A stretch of 64,000 bases of DNA from Leucosporidium creatinivorum (taxonomy: Eukaryota; Basidiomycota; Microbotryomycetes; Leucosporidiales; Leucosporidiaceae). Below are positions 23,323 to 35,052 of this stretch, piece by piece (within the stretch, counting starts at the first letter, position 1; the number at the start of each line of letters is the position of its first letter). The DNA lies in the NCBI GenBank assembly GCA_001600635.1, contig BCKL01000033.1, positions 183,812 through 247,811 of the forward strand, read 5' to 3'. A model generated the notes under the pieces. It was not told the origin of the DNA. It did no database searches and worked only from the letters and a program-made list of their open reading frames with translations. The translations under genes and the position numbers were made by a program.

Positions 23323-23856
23323 CTCGACTCGGTCTTCTCGTATACCTCAGTAGTCCATTCGCATTATCACCCTGTTCCTATACCTCGTTACTTTGACCTT
23401 TCGTTAACGCGATCCTTCGCCCCCAGCCTTTGCCGGGCTTGCCCAGCGAGTGCGAGAGCTGGCGAGCTGACTTATAGTTCAAGACCCTACCACTCAGCCG
23501 GCCTCGATTCGCTATCGACCACGCTGTATCGCAGTACCCTCGGATCCGGTCACAAAAGACCCTACTCCCTTCTTTGTCGGCCGACTTCCCAGAATTTTGG
23601 AGCGCCGAGTCGAGGCCCACCTTCCGCTTTCGGCGATGATTTGAGCGAGCAGTCCCTTCTCCTTCGCCGCCATGCTGCTTGTTAGCGCGGTGCGATGTAT
23701 GATGGCCGGCATTCGAAGGGTAGTGGAACTCGTTCCGAACGTGCTTGGTCCGAGCGCAGCGCGGAGAGGTCAAGAGGACTTTCGCTCGGCTTTCTCTTGT
23801 CTTCTTCTTCGTCTGGCCGCCACCCTCTCTCTCTTCGTTTTCGTTCTTCTTCAGGC
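23323..23856. other. intergenic region MDM1 - secreted protein
   Basis: No gene supported; short open frames only. Confidence 0.5.
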
Positions 23857-25073
23857 ATGCTCATTTGCGCTGCCTTGTCGCTCTTTACCGCCTCGGTTGC
23901 GCTGGCCGCGCCGAGTGCCCCTTCCCTTTCGTCTCGCGCCACGGTCCTCCTCGCCACCGGGACCCAAATGGCTTCTGGTCAGATCACCCCTACTCTCTAT
24001 TGGCAAAGTAGCGGTTCTTTCGGTGTTGGTAGCTGTCCTGGGTCCGTCAAGATGTTGGAGTGCTACACGATGAGCCTCTCCGGTTCGCCGTGAGTTTCCC
24101 TTCCGCCTTTCCGCTTCGAAACTCGCTCACCTCTGTCTGCTACAGCACCGCAAACCTCGCCACCCGCGCTTTCGGTCATCACTACCACTTCGACAATACG
24201 ACCGATCCCTTCGAGTTCACCCCCATCCTCGAGGAGGAGGAAGCCGACAGCGATCTTTCGAGCCGAGGCGTTTCTCACGCCCTGCTTCCTCGCGCTGTTG
24301 CGACCAACCCTACGACCAACACTACCATCCCTACCAATACGACTATTCCAACAAACAACACTACTCTTCCGTCACCGCGCCAGCGTATCGAGATGCTCTC
24401 TTGGCCTCCTGCCCCCAGTGGTGAGTTCGCCGAGCTCGAGTGAAGACGACGACTGACCTGTCTGCTCCTCCTCAGGCTCCTCGTGGAAGTACGGATGGCG
24501 TAGCATGCTGAATCGTGGTGCTGGCTCTGGCAAGACCTTTTTCCATTTAATGCAGCTCCTTCGAAGGGACGCCGCTGGAGGTGAGCTCTTGGTCAATTCC
24601 CCTGTCGCCGAGCATGGGCTTATTCGAGATTCCTCCAGGCGCCGTCATCACCCTGGATGCCAAGCTCGGTAACCTCGGAATCTACGACGTCGTGCGTGGC
24701 TGCAGCAACTGTGTCTCTATCCCTCTGGCGTGAGTGAGCCCTTCTTCCTCATCGCCGAGCCCCGCTCTTCTCGTTCGAAAGGTGTCAGCCTCACTTGTAC
24801 AAGGCTCTGAAGTTGACTCTTATGCTTGTACACAGCTCAATCATCGGTCGTACTCTGGAGCACAACGTGACGGTCACTTACGGCGCAAATGGTACCTTCG
24901 CCTACACGCTGCGAGACGTCGTCCTCAACACCGTCTTGCTCAACTACACCGCCGTGGGGGACATGGGATCGCAAGGATCGATCAAGTATGGCGCATATCG
25001 AGCTACATACCCCGGCATGAGCGCCATCACCAACTTTGTCGGCGATCACTCGGCGGTGGCCTTCCGTCCTTAG
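23857..25073 (+). CDS. secreted protein, possibly polysaccharide-lyase-like
   Basis: Five exons (23857-24089, 24146-24420, 24476-24580, 24639-24729, 24836-25073) with clean GT-AG junctions. A signal peptide (MLICAALSLFTASVALA) leads into LATGTQMASGQITPTLYWQS, a cysteine pair, an acidic stretch, then a tandem NTTIPT repeat rich in N-glycosylation sites. The C-terminal half has a jelly-roll look: SSWKYGWRSMLNRG, FFHLMQLLRRD, GAVITLDAKLGNLGIYD, GRTLEHNVTVTYGANGTFAY, LLNYTAVGDMGSQGSIKYGAYR. FFH-MQ followed by GR--EHNVTVTYG and GSIK-G-YR recalls fungal polysaccharide lyases of the concanavalin-like fold (for example glucuronan or alginate lyases), but I cannot confirm this by search. It could be any secreted beta-sandwich protein. 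Unlike the A/B genes it is single copy here. Confidence 0.6.
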
Positions 25074-25425
25074 AGCGGCGCGAAGGTGTCGGTAGAGCTT
25101 CTTGTTGTCACTGTAGGGCTGCTTAGATCCAAGTCGAAGTTCAGCGCTTCGAGAGCGCTCCTTCATGCTCATGGACAGTACCACCAGCGAGCCAAAGGTT
25201 CGGCGATGGCGAAAAGAGGGGCCTCAAGGTGTTGATTCGGTGCAGGTCGCCGAGATTGCCATACGAGGCGTTATCGGATCAGTAGCGCTATTGGTCAGCA
25301 TCAATCGCGCCCTTCGACCTTCACAAGCGCGAGGCGGCTTGGAGGTCGCCGGCTGAGCTCTTTCGCTCCTTCAACATCGTTCGACTTCACATCTCAACAC
25401 AACAGCACCTCAACACAAGCACAGC
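25074..25425. other. intergenic region before GST
   Basis: Nothing coding supported; presumed promoter of the glutathione transferase gene. Confidence 0.5.
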
Positions 25426-26599
25426 ATGTCCGCTCCCAAGATTGTAGTCCACTGGCAAGTCCCTGCAGCTCTCCCATCCTCTTCCGAACGGCGAATGGCC
25501 GTCATGGACCCACCGACATTCTAACGCTAACCATGCTGCTCGGTCTTGCTGCTCTACAGGCTCGATGATTCTCGTGCTCAACGTATCCTATGGCTGCTTG
25601 AGGAGGTGAGTCGAGCTACAGGTTCAGCGAGGCTTGCTGCTCCGAAGAGGAGACGCACTTGCTGGGCCTCTAGAAGACCGAGGGAGCTGACCTAGGACTC
25701 TCTTATAGCTCGAGCTCCCCTACGAGGTCAAGATTTACAAGCGCACGGCTGAGAAGCTCGCTCCTCCCGAGTTGAAGGCGATTCACCCTTTGGGCAAGGT
25801 GCGCTCGTCGCCGGAACTCTGCAGCTGAGCCCTCCGAGCTCGAGCTGAAGCTCCCATCTTCACTAAAGAGTCCCGTGATCACCATCGAGGAGGTTGGCAA
25901 GCCCAAGGTCACCGTCGCCGAGTCGGGAGCCATCGCCGAGATTCTGCTCGAGCGCTATGGAGGAGGAAAGCTGTTCGTGCCCCCTACTGCCGACTTGCAG
26001 AAGCGCGCCGACTTCTTGTACTGGATTCACTTTGCCGAGGTGCGCTCGTTCGGGCTTCTCTACTCGCCTCCAAACCTCAGCTGACCTATCTCGCCGTTTC
26101 GTACCCTGCAGGGAAGCGCCATGCTCCCTCTGATGCTCACCATGTACGTCTTAAGTTCTCCGTCCGCTGCGCTTCGCTGACCCGCCCTCGCCCTGCAGCA
26201 TCTTCGCTCAAGTGGTCAAGCAAGTCCCCTTCTTCCTCCGCTTCATCATCAACCAAGTCTCCGCCGGCGTACACCAAATCTTCATCCAACCTCGCATCAA
26301 GCAAAATTTTGACCTAATCAACTCGACGCTCGAGGGCAAGCAGTTCCTCGTGGGCGATGAGCTGACGGGCGCGGATGGTCAGTCTTTGCTCGGCTTTGAA
26401 ATCGCCGAAGCTTGGTTGCTGATCAACGCTGCACTTCACAGCCATGGTCTTCTTCGTGGCGGAGGGGCTCGTAGCAAGCAAGGGCTTGGACAAGTGGCCC
26501 AACGTTGCTGCTTGGTACAAGAGGATGCAGGATCGTCCGGCCTTCAAGCGCGCCGAGGAGAAGGGAGGCAAGAATGATCTCTCCGTGTTCCTCAAGTAG
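25426..26599 (+). CDS. GTT1: glutathione S-transferase, GTT1-like
   Basis: About eight short exons splice to a protein of roughly 230 residues. The thioredoxin-like N domain shows VVHWLDDSRAQRILWLLEEL, LPYEVKIYKR, IHPLGKSPVI (cis-Pro) and the glutathione-gamma-glutamyl site ESGAIAEILLERYG. The helical C domain contains FLYWIHFAEGSAMLPLML, a hydrophobic VVKQVPFFLRFIINQV helix and FLVGDELTGADAMVFF, with RPAFKRAEE near the end. The order and the hydrophobic helix fit Gtt1-type transferases, which can be ER-associated and conjugate glutathione to electrophiles or reduce peroxides. Start ATG at 25426 precedes MSAPKIVVHW. Confidence 0.9.
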
Positions 26600-26809
26600 A
26601 CGCGAGCTTAGTAATGGAACTGTTACTGCCCCTTAAGAGCTCACATCGGGGCAGAGAGAGGCGAGGAGAGAGCGAGTCCGAGAGCAGGCGAAGCGAGAAG
26701 CGAGCGCCGAGCGACCACGTCTTCCGCTCTCGAAGCTCGCCGAAGCCTCGTCTCCCTGCGGAACTACTAGAAGCACACTCGCGTTACATTTTATGGCTCT
26801 CTGCTCGCC

Positions 26810-28751
26810 TCATCCCTCGAACAGATCCGTCGCCCTCGCCCTCTTTTTCGACTCGCCATCAGCGTCGGCCGAGACGCCAGCAGCAGCAGAGGCCTCGGCG
26901 ATACCAGCGGTAGCGGACGCTTCGGCCGCGACCTTGTATTGAGCGAGTGCGGCACGCTTCTCTTCCTGTGAATGAGAGAAGAGCGAATATCAGCGAGTGC
27001 TCGGCGATTAGGTGGAAGTCGGAAGTCGACGAGTTTGACGAAGGGAGAGAAGCAGAAGGGCTGGACTCACCGGCGAAACATTGTTGTCTCCGTACACAAG
27101 CAGCGTTCCAGGCTTCTGCATCACGCTCGAGCTCGGCACCGTCTCGATGACCGTCGCTGCCTGTCCTCTCAGCGCGGCGGGGCCTGTAGGCGGGGGAGGA
27201 CCTCCGGGTGCTCCCATCGGCACAGGCATGGGAGGGAATCCACCAGGCGGCATAGGGAAAGGAGGAGGAGGAATGCCGGGAGGAAGAGACATGCCCGGTG
27301 CACCGGGGAAGGGGGGGATGGGGGAGAAGGCGGCGCCTGGGGGAGGAGGGAAGGGCGCGGAGACGCCCATGGGAGGCATTGGGAAAGGTGAGGACATTCC
27401 TGGTGGGGGGAAGACCATGCCGGCGGGAGGGGGAGGGATCCTGCGAAAGTAGACGAGGAGCCATGTCAGCGTGATCCTCAAGCTCGGAGAAGGCGCCCGG
27501 TGGGCAGAGAATGGAGAGAGTGAACTTACCCTGGTGGCAGAGGGAAAGGAGGAGGAGGGAAGGGCATGCCATTGGGAGGAGGAATGAACCCGGGAGGAGG
27601 GGCGAAACCAGGCGGCGGCGGCGGCATGTTGGCGAAGCCAGGAGGAGGGACACCGAATCCGACCGGTGGGACTCCATATCCTCCACCAGGCAAGCTCGGC
27701 GCACCAGGCAGCGGCTTGCCCGACATCAACGCCTTGTGCGCCGCGAGTTGAGCGCGAACCTCTGAGGTGGTGAGGGGCACGTTGGCGTACTTGGCGCGCT
27801 TGGGGGCGTTCTGCTGAGGCTTGAAGCCCGACTCCTCCTCTTGTCGCTTCCTCCAAGCTGCGAGATCGGCGGCGGGGATACCCTCCATGCCGTAGATTTC
27901 GATGTCGAACGACTCGCGGCCGGGCAGCGCATTCTCGATCCTGGAGAGATATGATTAGCGATAGTTTCGGAGAGACAGTTGGGCTGCTCGGTACACCAGA
28001 GGCCCCCCAGCTCGCGCGAGCTCAGCGGCGACTTGTTGTGAGCAGCCTCGAATGCTCCGCCTCAAAGGCGCCTGCCGCCCGGTCGAGGATCGGTGGAGTG
28101 CAAAAGAAACTCCTCGGCGTACAAAAAGCCAGCGACCCACACCCTACAAGAGAGATGCCAGTCGTCCCGCATGCTCATCGAGAACCGTACCCCTGCCCCA
28201 TCCTGCTCGGCGCTGCTCCGTCCCCGCTGCCACCTATGTGGTCTGCTGCTCTGGTATAGCGAGCTCCGAAGGCCCGTTGCCGCTCCTGCTGCCTACTCTT
28301 CCCCGTCGCTGGTCCCTCTCGCCGACCGGCCGCCCTCCTCCCGCTCCTCTCGCCCTCCCGCTTTGCCAGCCTTCAGCACTTCGTACTCACTTGTCTGTTC
28401 CGAGCTTGTGGACCTGATCAATATGCACAGCCAATCCACCAGCGGTATTCAGCCGACGCGGGCAGTGAGGGCATCTGTCAAGCGAGCGGGAGGTCGTCAG
28501 CTTCTGCGGTCGTTCCAGCCAGCTGCAAGGCTACAGCTGAGCTGTGAGACAGCAGCATCGAATCACCGGAAATGCTTGGCCTTCTGATGTTGAATCAGCA
28601 CGGCTTGGTCCTCAAAGTTGCGGTCACAGTACCAGCACCACGCTTCTGCCCTGTTTGATGGAGAGCAAGCGAGTCAGTGATGCGCTACAGAGGTGTATAA
28701 GGGCTGCAAGGGAGCTCACTTCTTTCCTTTGTTCTTCTTAGACTTTCCCAT
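26810..28751 (-). CDS. BuGZ/ZNF207-type zinc-finger protein
   Basis: Minus-strand exons. The first encodes MGKSKKNKGKK. The second and third give two C2H2 fingers: AWCWYCDRNFEDQAVLIQHQKAKHF and a second with RCPHCPRRLNTAGGLAVH..VHKLG. Next is ENALPGRESFDIEIYGMEGIPAADLAAW, a hallmark of BuGZ/ZNF207. A very Pro/Gly/Phe-rich low-complexity middle (PPPPGF repeats) follows, the part known in animals to drive phase separation. Near the C terminus, LLVYGDNNVSPEEKRAALAQ matches the position and EE dipeptide of the GLEBS motif that binds Bub3. The protein ends in a basic KKRARA. In animals BuGZ loads Bub3 on kinetochores and associates with splicing factors; the same Bub3 link is inferred here. Convergent with the GST gene. 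Confidence 0.85.
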
Positions 28752-29256
28752 TCTTGCTGTACGACGAGACGAAGCTGGGCGAGCGAGTTGGAAGAAGGGC
28801 AAGGAGCGAGAGGGAGGCGAGCGGTACTTGGGTGCGAAGGGCCAATCGGCGGACGGTATTCGGAGCGGCGTAGACGTGATATGGGATACCAGGAGTGACT
28901 ATCGACTCTCCATCACCGTCGAGGAGCTTCAAGACGGCCTCACCAGCTCAACTCGGCGCACGAAATGGCCTCGCCGAGCCGCTGTGCTGCTGGCGGGTGC
29001 AGTGGTGAAACCTCTCGAGAGTCGGCTGCGACACGCTTTCGCGATGCTCAAGACCGCTCGTGGGTCCATCGCGCCCTCTCAATAAACTCGCTGCTACCCA
29101 CAGACTGCTATCCACAGACCATCTCGGCGGACTCTCGCTCTCCGCTGTCGCGTCGTCGCAGACCACCATGTACAAGTCTAGCCATACACCTTGCGTATCT
29201 ACGACGTCAAAACCTAATGTCTATGTGTGCCGTCCCCTCGGGCGCAGTCCACCGCC
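28752..29256. other. intergenic region between BuGZ-like gene and Zn2Cys6 gene
   Basis: No gene supported. Probably the BuGZ promoter plus the 3' UTR of the upstream transcription factor. Confidence 0.5.
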
Positions 29257-32200
29257 CTACCTCCTCCGCTTCCCAGCAACTCCCGCTGCCGCCGTCCCCC
29301 TCTTGCTCCTCCCCAAAACCCTCCTGATCATTTCCAACGGGCTCATCATCCCTTGTCCCTTGCCCTCTTCCTTCCACCTCTCCTCGACTTGATCGTCTTG
29401 CGGTGGAGAAGGGAGCGTAAGCGCCGCTGTCTCGAGCCGAGAAGAGAGGATGAGCGGCGAAAGTGAGGGCTTGTGGGCGGCGGGGTGGTAGAGCGTAGCT
29501 GGAGGAGGGAGGGAGAGCACAAATGCAGAGGGGGAGAGACCATCCGTTTGCGCTGGGAGGGGGTAGTGCGAATAGTCGAGAGGGCTGGGAAGGCCGAAGC
29601 CTGCTTCGGCGGAGGCATTGACTTTGGAAGCGATGGAGTAGAGCGACTCGGCTGAGTCGGAGACGGTGGAAGAAGATTGGGAGCGGTTCAGGAGGGGAGG
29701 GAGAGGGAGGGGACAGGGGACCGGCAAGGTTGACTCCGAGTAGACGGGCGATTGGGAGGGGATCGCCGAGGGCCGCTGGGCGAGGGCGAGGAGGTTGGCT
29801 TGAAGGAGGGAGATGCGAGCTTGCTCGGTAGAAACGAGGGTATGTAAGGTGGGTGAGGTGCCGGCCATGTAGAGTAGGCGGGAGAGGAGGGCGAGTGAGC
29901 GAGGGAGGGCTGCGAGGAGGAGAAAGCGGACAGTCAGCTTGGCTCTTGCGCCGAGACGACGCCGAGCTCAGTGACTTACCACCTGCAACGACTCTCCGTA
30001 CGCCCGACCTGCTCCTCGTACCGAGCTCTTGCTCATCCCTCCCCTGGTCCGCCGCCTGCAACGCCGAACCATCTCCCCGCCTCAACTCCCCCTCCCTTGC
30101 CACACTCCTCACCAAAACCTCCACCGCACTCAAAACCATCTTCCACCCCTGCAACTGCAAGCTCTCTCCGGCCCTATCCTCCTCCTCCGCCGGCGGAGAG
30201 AGCCTTCCAATCGCGAGCGCAGCGCACACGGCCGCTAGCAAAGGGCTCTCCGCCTCGGTCGCCTCCCCTACGCTCGAATCCGCAAGCCACTTCTCACTTA
30301 GGCCGAGTAGCCATCCCGCTGTGCTGACTGCGAAAGCGGGCATTCGAGCTAAGCGAGGGTCGCCGAGAGCGAAGGGAGCGGAGTAGAGGCCGCCGAGGGA
30401 GCTGTTGCCGGTGGGGAGAGTGGGGAGAGATAGCGAGACGACGAGGGAGAGAATTCTGGTGGTTTGCGCGAAGGAGGAGTGGGTGGACTGGAGAGCTGCG
30501 AGAGACCAGGATGGAAGAGCCGAGGTCAGCTCGAAGAAGGCCGGAGAGAGTGTAAGGTGGGATCTACAAGACGCCACCGGGTTTTGCGCGGCTCCTCCAA
30601 AAGCGTGAGGGACGACTCCCTGGTACTCCAGCGGCGGGAGAGCGAGTGAGTCGGTCACGTCAACGAGGGTCGACCTCGGCAAGTCGAGCGAGAGGAAAGC
30701 CCACGACGAGAAGATGGCTACAAAGACATGGCCGTCAGCTCTCTACCTTCATCTTATATCCCCCATACCGTCATCACAAGCTCGACGAAACTCACCGAAA
30801 GTCCAAAGCACATTCCTCAGCCCCTCCTCCTCCCTTACCTCTCTCTCTCCCCTCAGCACTCCCATCTTCTTCATCTCCTCTACCTTCTTTAACATCTCCC
30901 TCGTCAGCGCATACCCGCCAGCCATCAACGCCCAAGCCTGTCGGATCCGATGATCCGCCCCTACGTGAACGCCGAGCAGGAGGAGCGATTGGATCGTTGA
31001 GAGGGAGGTGGAGGCTGAGTTTGTGGGACGGGAGAGGAGGTGGATGAGTGCTTGAGCATGGAAAGCGGAGGTAGGTGGTGTGGAGGGGGAGATGAGAGGG
31101 CAGGAAAGAAGGGTGAGCGAGATGCCGAGTAGAGTGCAGAGAAGGGCAGGGTCGATGGTGTGAGGTGGGGAAGTGAGGAGAGAGGAAGGAAGGAGGTAGG
31201 AGAAGGGTGAGTGGGTGAACCAGTGCTGTAGGAGCGCTTGGGTGTCGGCTCTGTGGCGAGGAAGAAGGGAGACAGAAGTCAGCTTCGGCGGACGTCTACA
31301 GATGGGAAGCGAGCAACGCACGGGCTGATGAGCTCAAGTGGGTTGGTTCCGTAGGCGTTAGAGCTTGATCCCGCCAAGAACGGTACCGACAGATCCTCCT
31401 CGAGCAGACGGAGCAGCTATATCTCGTAGCTCGGTCAGCCTCACTTCTCGCGTCGACCTCCGAAACCACTCACGAAACCTCCATCTCTCTTCACATCGGT
31501 TCTTCTCGCAGCCAGCCCCACGACTTCGCCTCCCAACCAACCCCACAAATCCCTTCCCTTCGGCTGCTGCGCCGACTTGACCGTACTGCTTCTCGGCGCC
31601 CTCGAGGCTGGGAGGTGTTGGAAGCGGCTTTCGTAGAGGGCTCGAGTCTCTTGTGGGACGCGGAGGGATGGGTGAGAGGGCTCGGGAGAGGAGGTGTGGG
31701 GCGTGGGGAGGGAGGTTTGTACGGTGGGAGGAGCAGGCGAGACGAGCCTGCGCCGAGGGGTAAGTTAGCGAGGAAAGGAAGGGCGCGAGACAAGGACGGA
31801 CCCGTAAAAGGCTTGCACCATGACTCCTACTCGATCTTCGGCAAAGGCGTCGAATGTGGTCCTGATGCTCGTGACTCGGAGCTTCTCCAGACCCTCACAA
31901 AGCGAAAGGTCGACTTCGAGCCCCACTTTCGGCATCTTCCTGCTGGCGTAGACGGGCGTCGGCTCTGCGTGAGGACATCTCTGCGCATCAATATCCACCT
32001 CCAAAGCGATGCCGCACAGTCGACTGACCTTCGACCTTTGGCCTCCTCCTCTTCGGCGGTTCGGCGCTGGCAGAGCTGCTCGCGCTCGTCCTCCTCGACT
32101 CGACCTTCCGCTGCTGCACGCGGACTACTTCCTCTGGGCTGTCTGCGTCTCGGAGTTTCCGAGGACGTCCCATGGGAGAGGCGTGCTCAAAGAGGCAGGG

Positions 32201-32640
32201 TTGCCGCCTGCCCGAGAGGGAATTGAGGGGGAGGCAGGTCAGTCCGAGCTGCTCATTCGGCCGTCGTAGAGGGAGCCGCACCTTGCTACACAAGTCTTGC
32301 AGCCGGAGGATTCGCCTGAACATTTGACTGTAAGAGACCACTTGTTAGTGATTCGCTACTTGAGCGTGAGAGGGCGAGAACCGGCAGTCGGAGGGAGGAC
32401 TTCGGCGCTCGGCCCAGGAGTCTGGCGAAGAGAGCGGGGCACTCACTCTTCCTACGCCTACAGAATTGACAGGATTGACGAAGTGCTGGGGCAGAGGCTG
32501 TGGAGCGATAGGAAGGTCAGGATCAGTCTCGTGAGCTGCACGGTCGTTGGCCGACTCGACTGCCTGTTTCGACGAGCTGGCGAGTCAGCGGAGGGATGTA
32601 GCTCACCTGCAAGTGCTACCGGTGGTGTAGGGTACAACAT
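29257..32640 (-). CDS. Zn(II)2Cys6 fungal transcription factor
   Basis: A multi-exon minus-strand gene. Splicing three short exons near the 5' end assembles a complete binuclear zinc cluster: SCQFCRRRKIKC then SGCKTCVARRQPC, with spacing C-x2-C-x6-C...C-x2-C-x6-C. It is followed by FEHASPMGRPRKLR and a basic, Ser-rich linker (PPKRRRPK). The body is mostly helical and Leu/Ser/Pro-rich, e.g. LLGISLTLLSCPLI and ALMAGGYALTREMLKKVEEM, as in the fungal-specific regulatory half of these activators. The last exon begins near ALPRSLALLSRLLYMAGTS and ends KRRR with stop at 29257. The start at 32640 and several middle junctions (31300-32000) are tentative. Target genes cannot be told from the sequence. 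Confidence 0.7.
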
Positions 32641-32944
32641 GGGACTTGTTGCTGCTGCTGCTGTAGGACGACAAGAAACGAGGCAAGAGACGAGTAGATG
32701 AGGAAGAAGAGAGGGGAAACAGACGATTCGAGCGGAGCCCGCGTGGAGGAGGGGAAAGGTGTAAGGCTACAGATTTACGCTATCGAGCGTCAAAGATCTG
32801 TAATTCTATATACCTGCCCTGACGCGTCGCTACAACTCCGAGTTTCGGCGCTCGCCTCCTTTTCTTCCGCCGAACTTCAACGTTTCGCGTTTGCATCTTT
32901 CGCTCTCAGCTTCAACCTCTGAATCTTCTGTAGTCTGACCAGCC
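32641..32944. other. divergent promoter, transcription factor / RRP1
   Basis: No gene; short spacer between divergent starts. Confidence 0.5.
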
Positions 32945-34393
32945 ATGGCCCGCCTGGATTTCCCTGTGGCTTCAACGTCGAATGCCGTACCCTTAAAGAA
33001 GATCAAGACTCCCAAGGCGCGCAAACCGGCGCCCGTCAAGCCTTCAGCTTCTGCTCCTCCCCTGGGCAAATTCCTCGCTAGTAGTCAGTCCTATTGCAGA
33101 GTTACGAGGCATTAGCAGTAGGGCATTACTAATCTTTTGATGCTACTGCTACAGGCGAGAAGCACATCCGGGACAAGGCGGTCGCTTCCCTCTCCAAGTT
33201 CTTGAGCGCGGGCAACAAGAAGTCGACCAGCGCGGAGGGAGACGACGAGGACGAGGAGGCCCAGCTCATCGTCGGCGATTGCGATTGGGCTACAGAATGG
33301 ACCGTAGACAAGCGGTTGGCGCCGTTGGAGATGGCCAAGCTGTGGAAGGGTATCTTCTTCTGTGAGCCCCGTTTCGTTCGCTTTGCTCCGCCGAATAGTT
33401 CACTGACGCTCTCGTTATCTCGCGGCTGATCTCGTACAGGCTTCTGGATGTCGGACAAGCCTCTCGTGCAGCAGGCGCTCGCTCAGTCCCTTGCCAACCT
33501 CACCCTCGACGTTCGCCCCAAGTCCAAGACTGCCGGCCGAGTCGAGCGCTTCCGTGCCGCCATGTGCTACCTCCGTGGTTTCTGGGAGGCCGTTGTGCGT
33601 GAATGGTCGGGATTGGACCGTCTCAGGTGGGTTTTGAAGCAAGCTGGAAGTGGACAGAAGGACCGCCGAGCGCTGACCATCGCCGATCTCTTCTTCAAAG
33701 GCTCGACAAGTTCTACCTCTTGATCCGTCGATTCGTCCACGCCGCTTTCATGCTCCTCAAGCGCGAGGACTGGGATCCTACCGCCGTTGCCGAGTACAAC
33801 TCGCTGCTCACTGGCCCCGGAGGACCTCTTCAGTGCGTTCGCGCGTTCTACCTTTTACCGCTCCATAGCTGACCTCTATCAACATCAACAGCGTCGAGGA
33901 CTCTCGTATCCCCGCCTCGCTCGGCTACCACTTGGCCGACATCTACCTGACCGAGCTGGAGCGCGCCTTCCCTTCCACCGCCGAAACTCCTTCCTCCCGC
34001 ACCCTCCCCCTCATCCCCGTCCTCCAGCCCTTCCTCCTCACCCTTGCCCTCTCCCCCTCCTCCACCCTCTTCAACCGCGTCAAGGAGAACGCCATCACCC
34101 CCCTCCTCGACGACGCCTTGCCAGCAAAGGAGGAGCCGGCCCGCAAGCGTCGGAAGAAGGTCATCGTGTCCGAGATTGTCAAGCCTACGTTCCCCGGGAT
34201 TTTGGGGAATGCGAAGGAGGCGGATGAGCCTACTGAGGTGGAGGAGGGAGAGATGGGAGAGAAGGAGAAGGTCGGGAGGAAGGTGTTGAAGGCCATCTTT
34301 GAGGAGGGTGGTAAGAAGGAGACGAATGAGGTGAATAGGAGGAGGCTGTATATGATTTGTAGGGAGAGGGAGGCGGGTGGGGTCGAGCTTTAG
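32945..34393 (+). CDS. RRP1: ribosomal RNA processing protein 1 (Nop52 family)
   Basis: Five or six exons. A basic N terminus (PLKKIKTPKARKPAP) is followed by the Nop52 domain start EKHIRDKAVASLSKFLS, then [95 protein letters not shown] and RVKENAITPLLDD. These are signature segments of Rrp1/NNP-1, a nucleolar factor needed for 27S to 25S/5.8S rRNA maturation in 60S assembly. The C-terminal tail is acidic and lysine-rich. Start ATG at 32945 (CCATGG context). Confidence 0.92.
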
Positions 34394-35052
34394 ACCGGGC
34401 TCGGCGCTTGCAAGGATTGTACGATTCGCTTTCAGACTTAGCTCGGTGAGGGCTGGAGAGGTATCGACGTTGATGCTGCACTTTGTCATCCATCTGCTGT
34501 CTCTCCCGGCCTGTTATGAGGACCTTGGCGAGTCGTTGCCGGACCTGCGCCGAAGTCTTTCTTCGCCGAGAAAGGGTCAGACGAGAGAGTTCCCTGTTTG
34601 GTTTTAGTATAGACCGCAACTTGCAGATCCGCTCCCTTGCATCTCTGCAGGTCGTTTATGTGCATGTACGGACTTGCGACGGACGCCCATTTCGCGACGT
34701 CGACGAGCTGGCGCCTCTCTCCCTCTTTCCTCCTTCTTCGTCTCGCTCTTCTCGACTCGCGCTTCGGGATCGTACAAAAGCAGCTCAGTGACACAGCTCT
34801 ACTCTACTACAGCTCTACAGTGAGTACTTTGCTCCCCTCCCGTCAACACGTTCAGACGCACTGCCCTCGTCGCGCTGGGACAGCTCAAATAGCTTCAGAC
34901 GACGTAAAACAGCTGCAACGGGGTCTGCAGGGACTGACGAGCATGCTCACACATCTCCTGTGCTTTCTTACCGCGCTACAGCACTCGCACTCGCTTCCCG
35001 GAGCTATCCCAAACTGACTGATGATTCTACACCGCTCGAACAGACAGCAGCC
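34394..35052. other. region upstream of UAP1
   Basis: No gene supported. Several GT/AG-like junctions suggest a 5' UTR intron for UAP1, but this cannot be fixed from sequence alone. Confidence 0.4.

Noticed and set aside
27081-27765. Gly-rich plus-strand ORFs resembling glycine-rich proteins
   Set aside because: Mirror of the Pro/Gly-rich BuGZ coding strand, which has family motifs and proper splice sites.
28093-28587. 164-codon plus-strand ORF
   Set aside because: Lies across introns and exons of BuGZ on the other strand; shows no family similarity.
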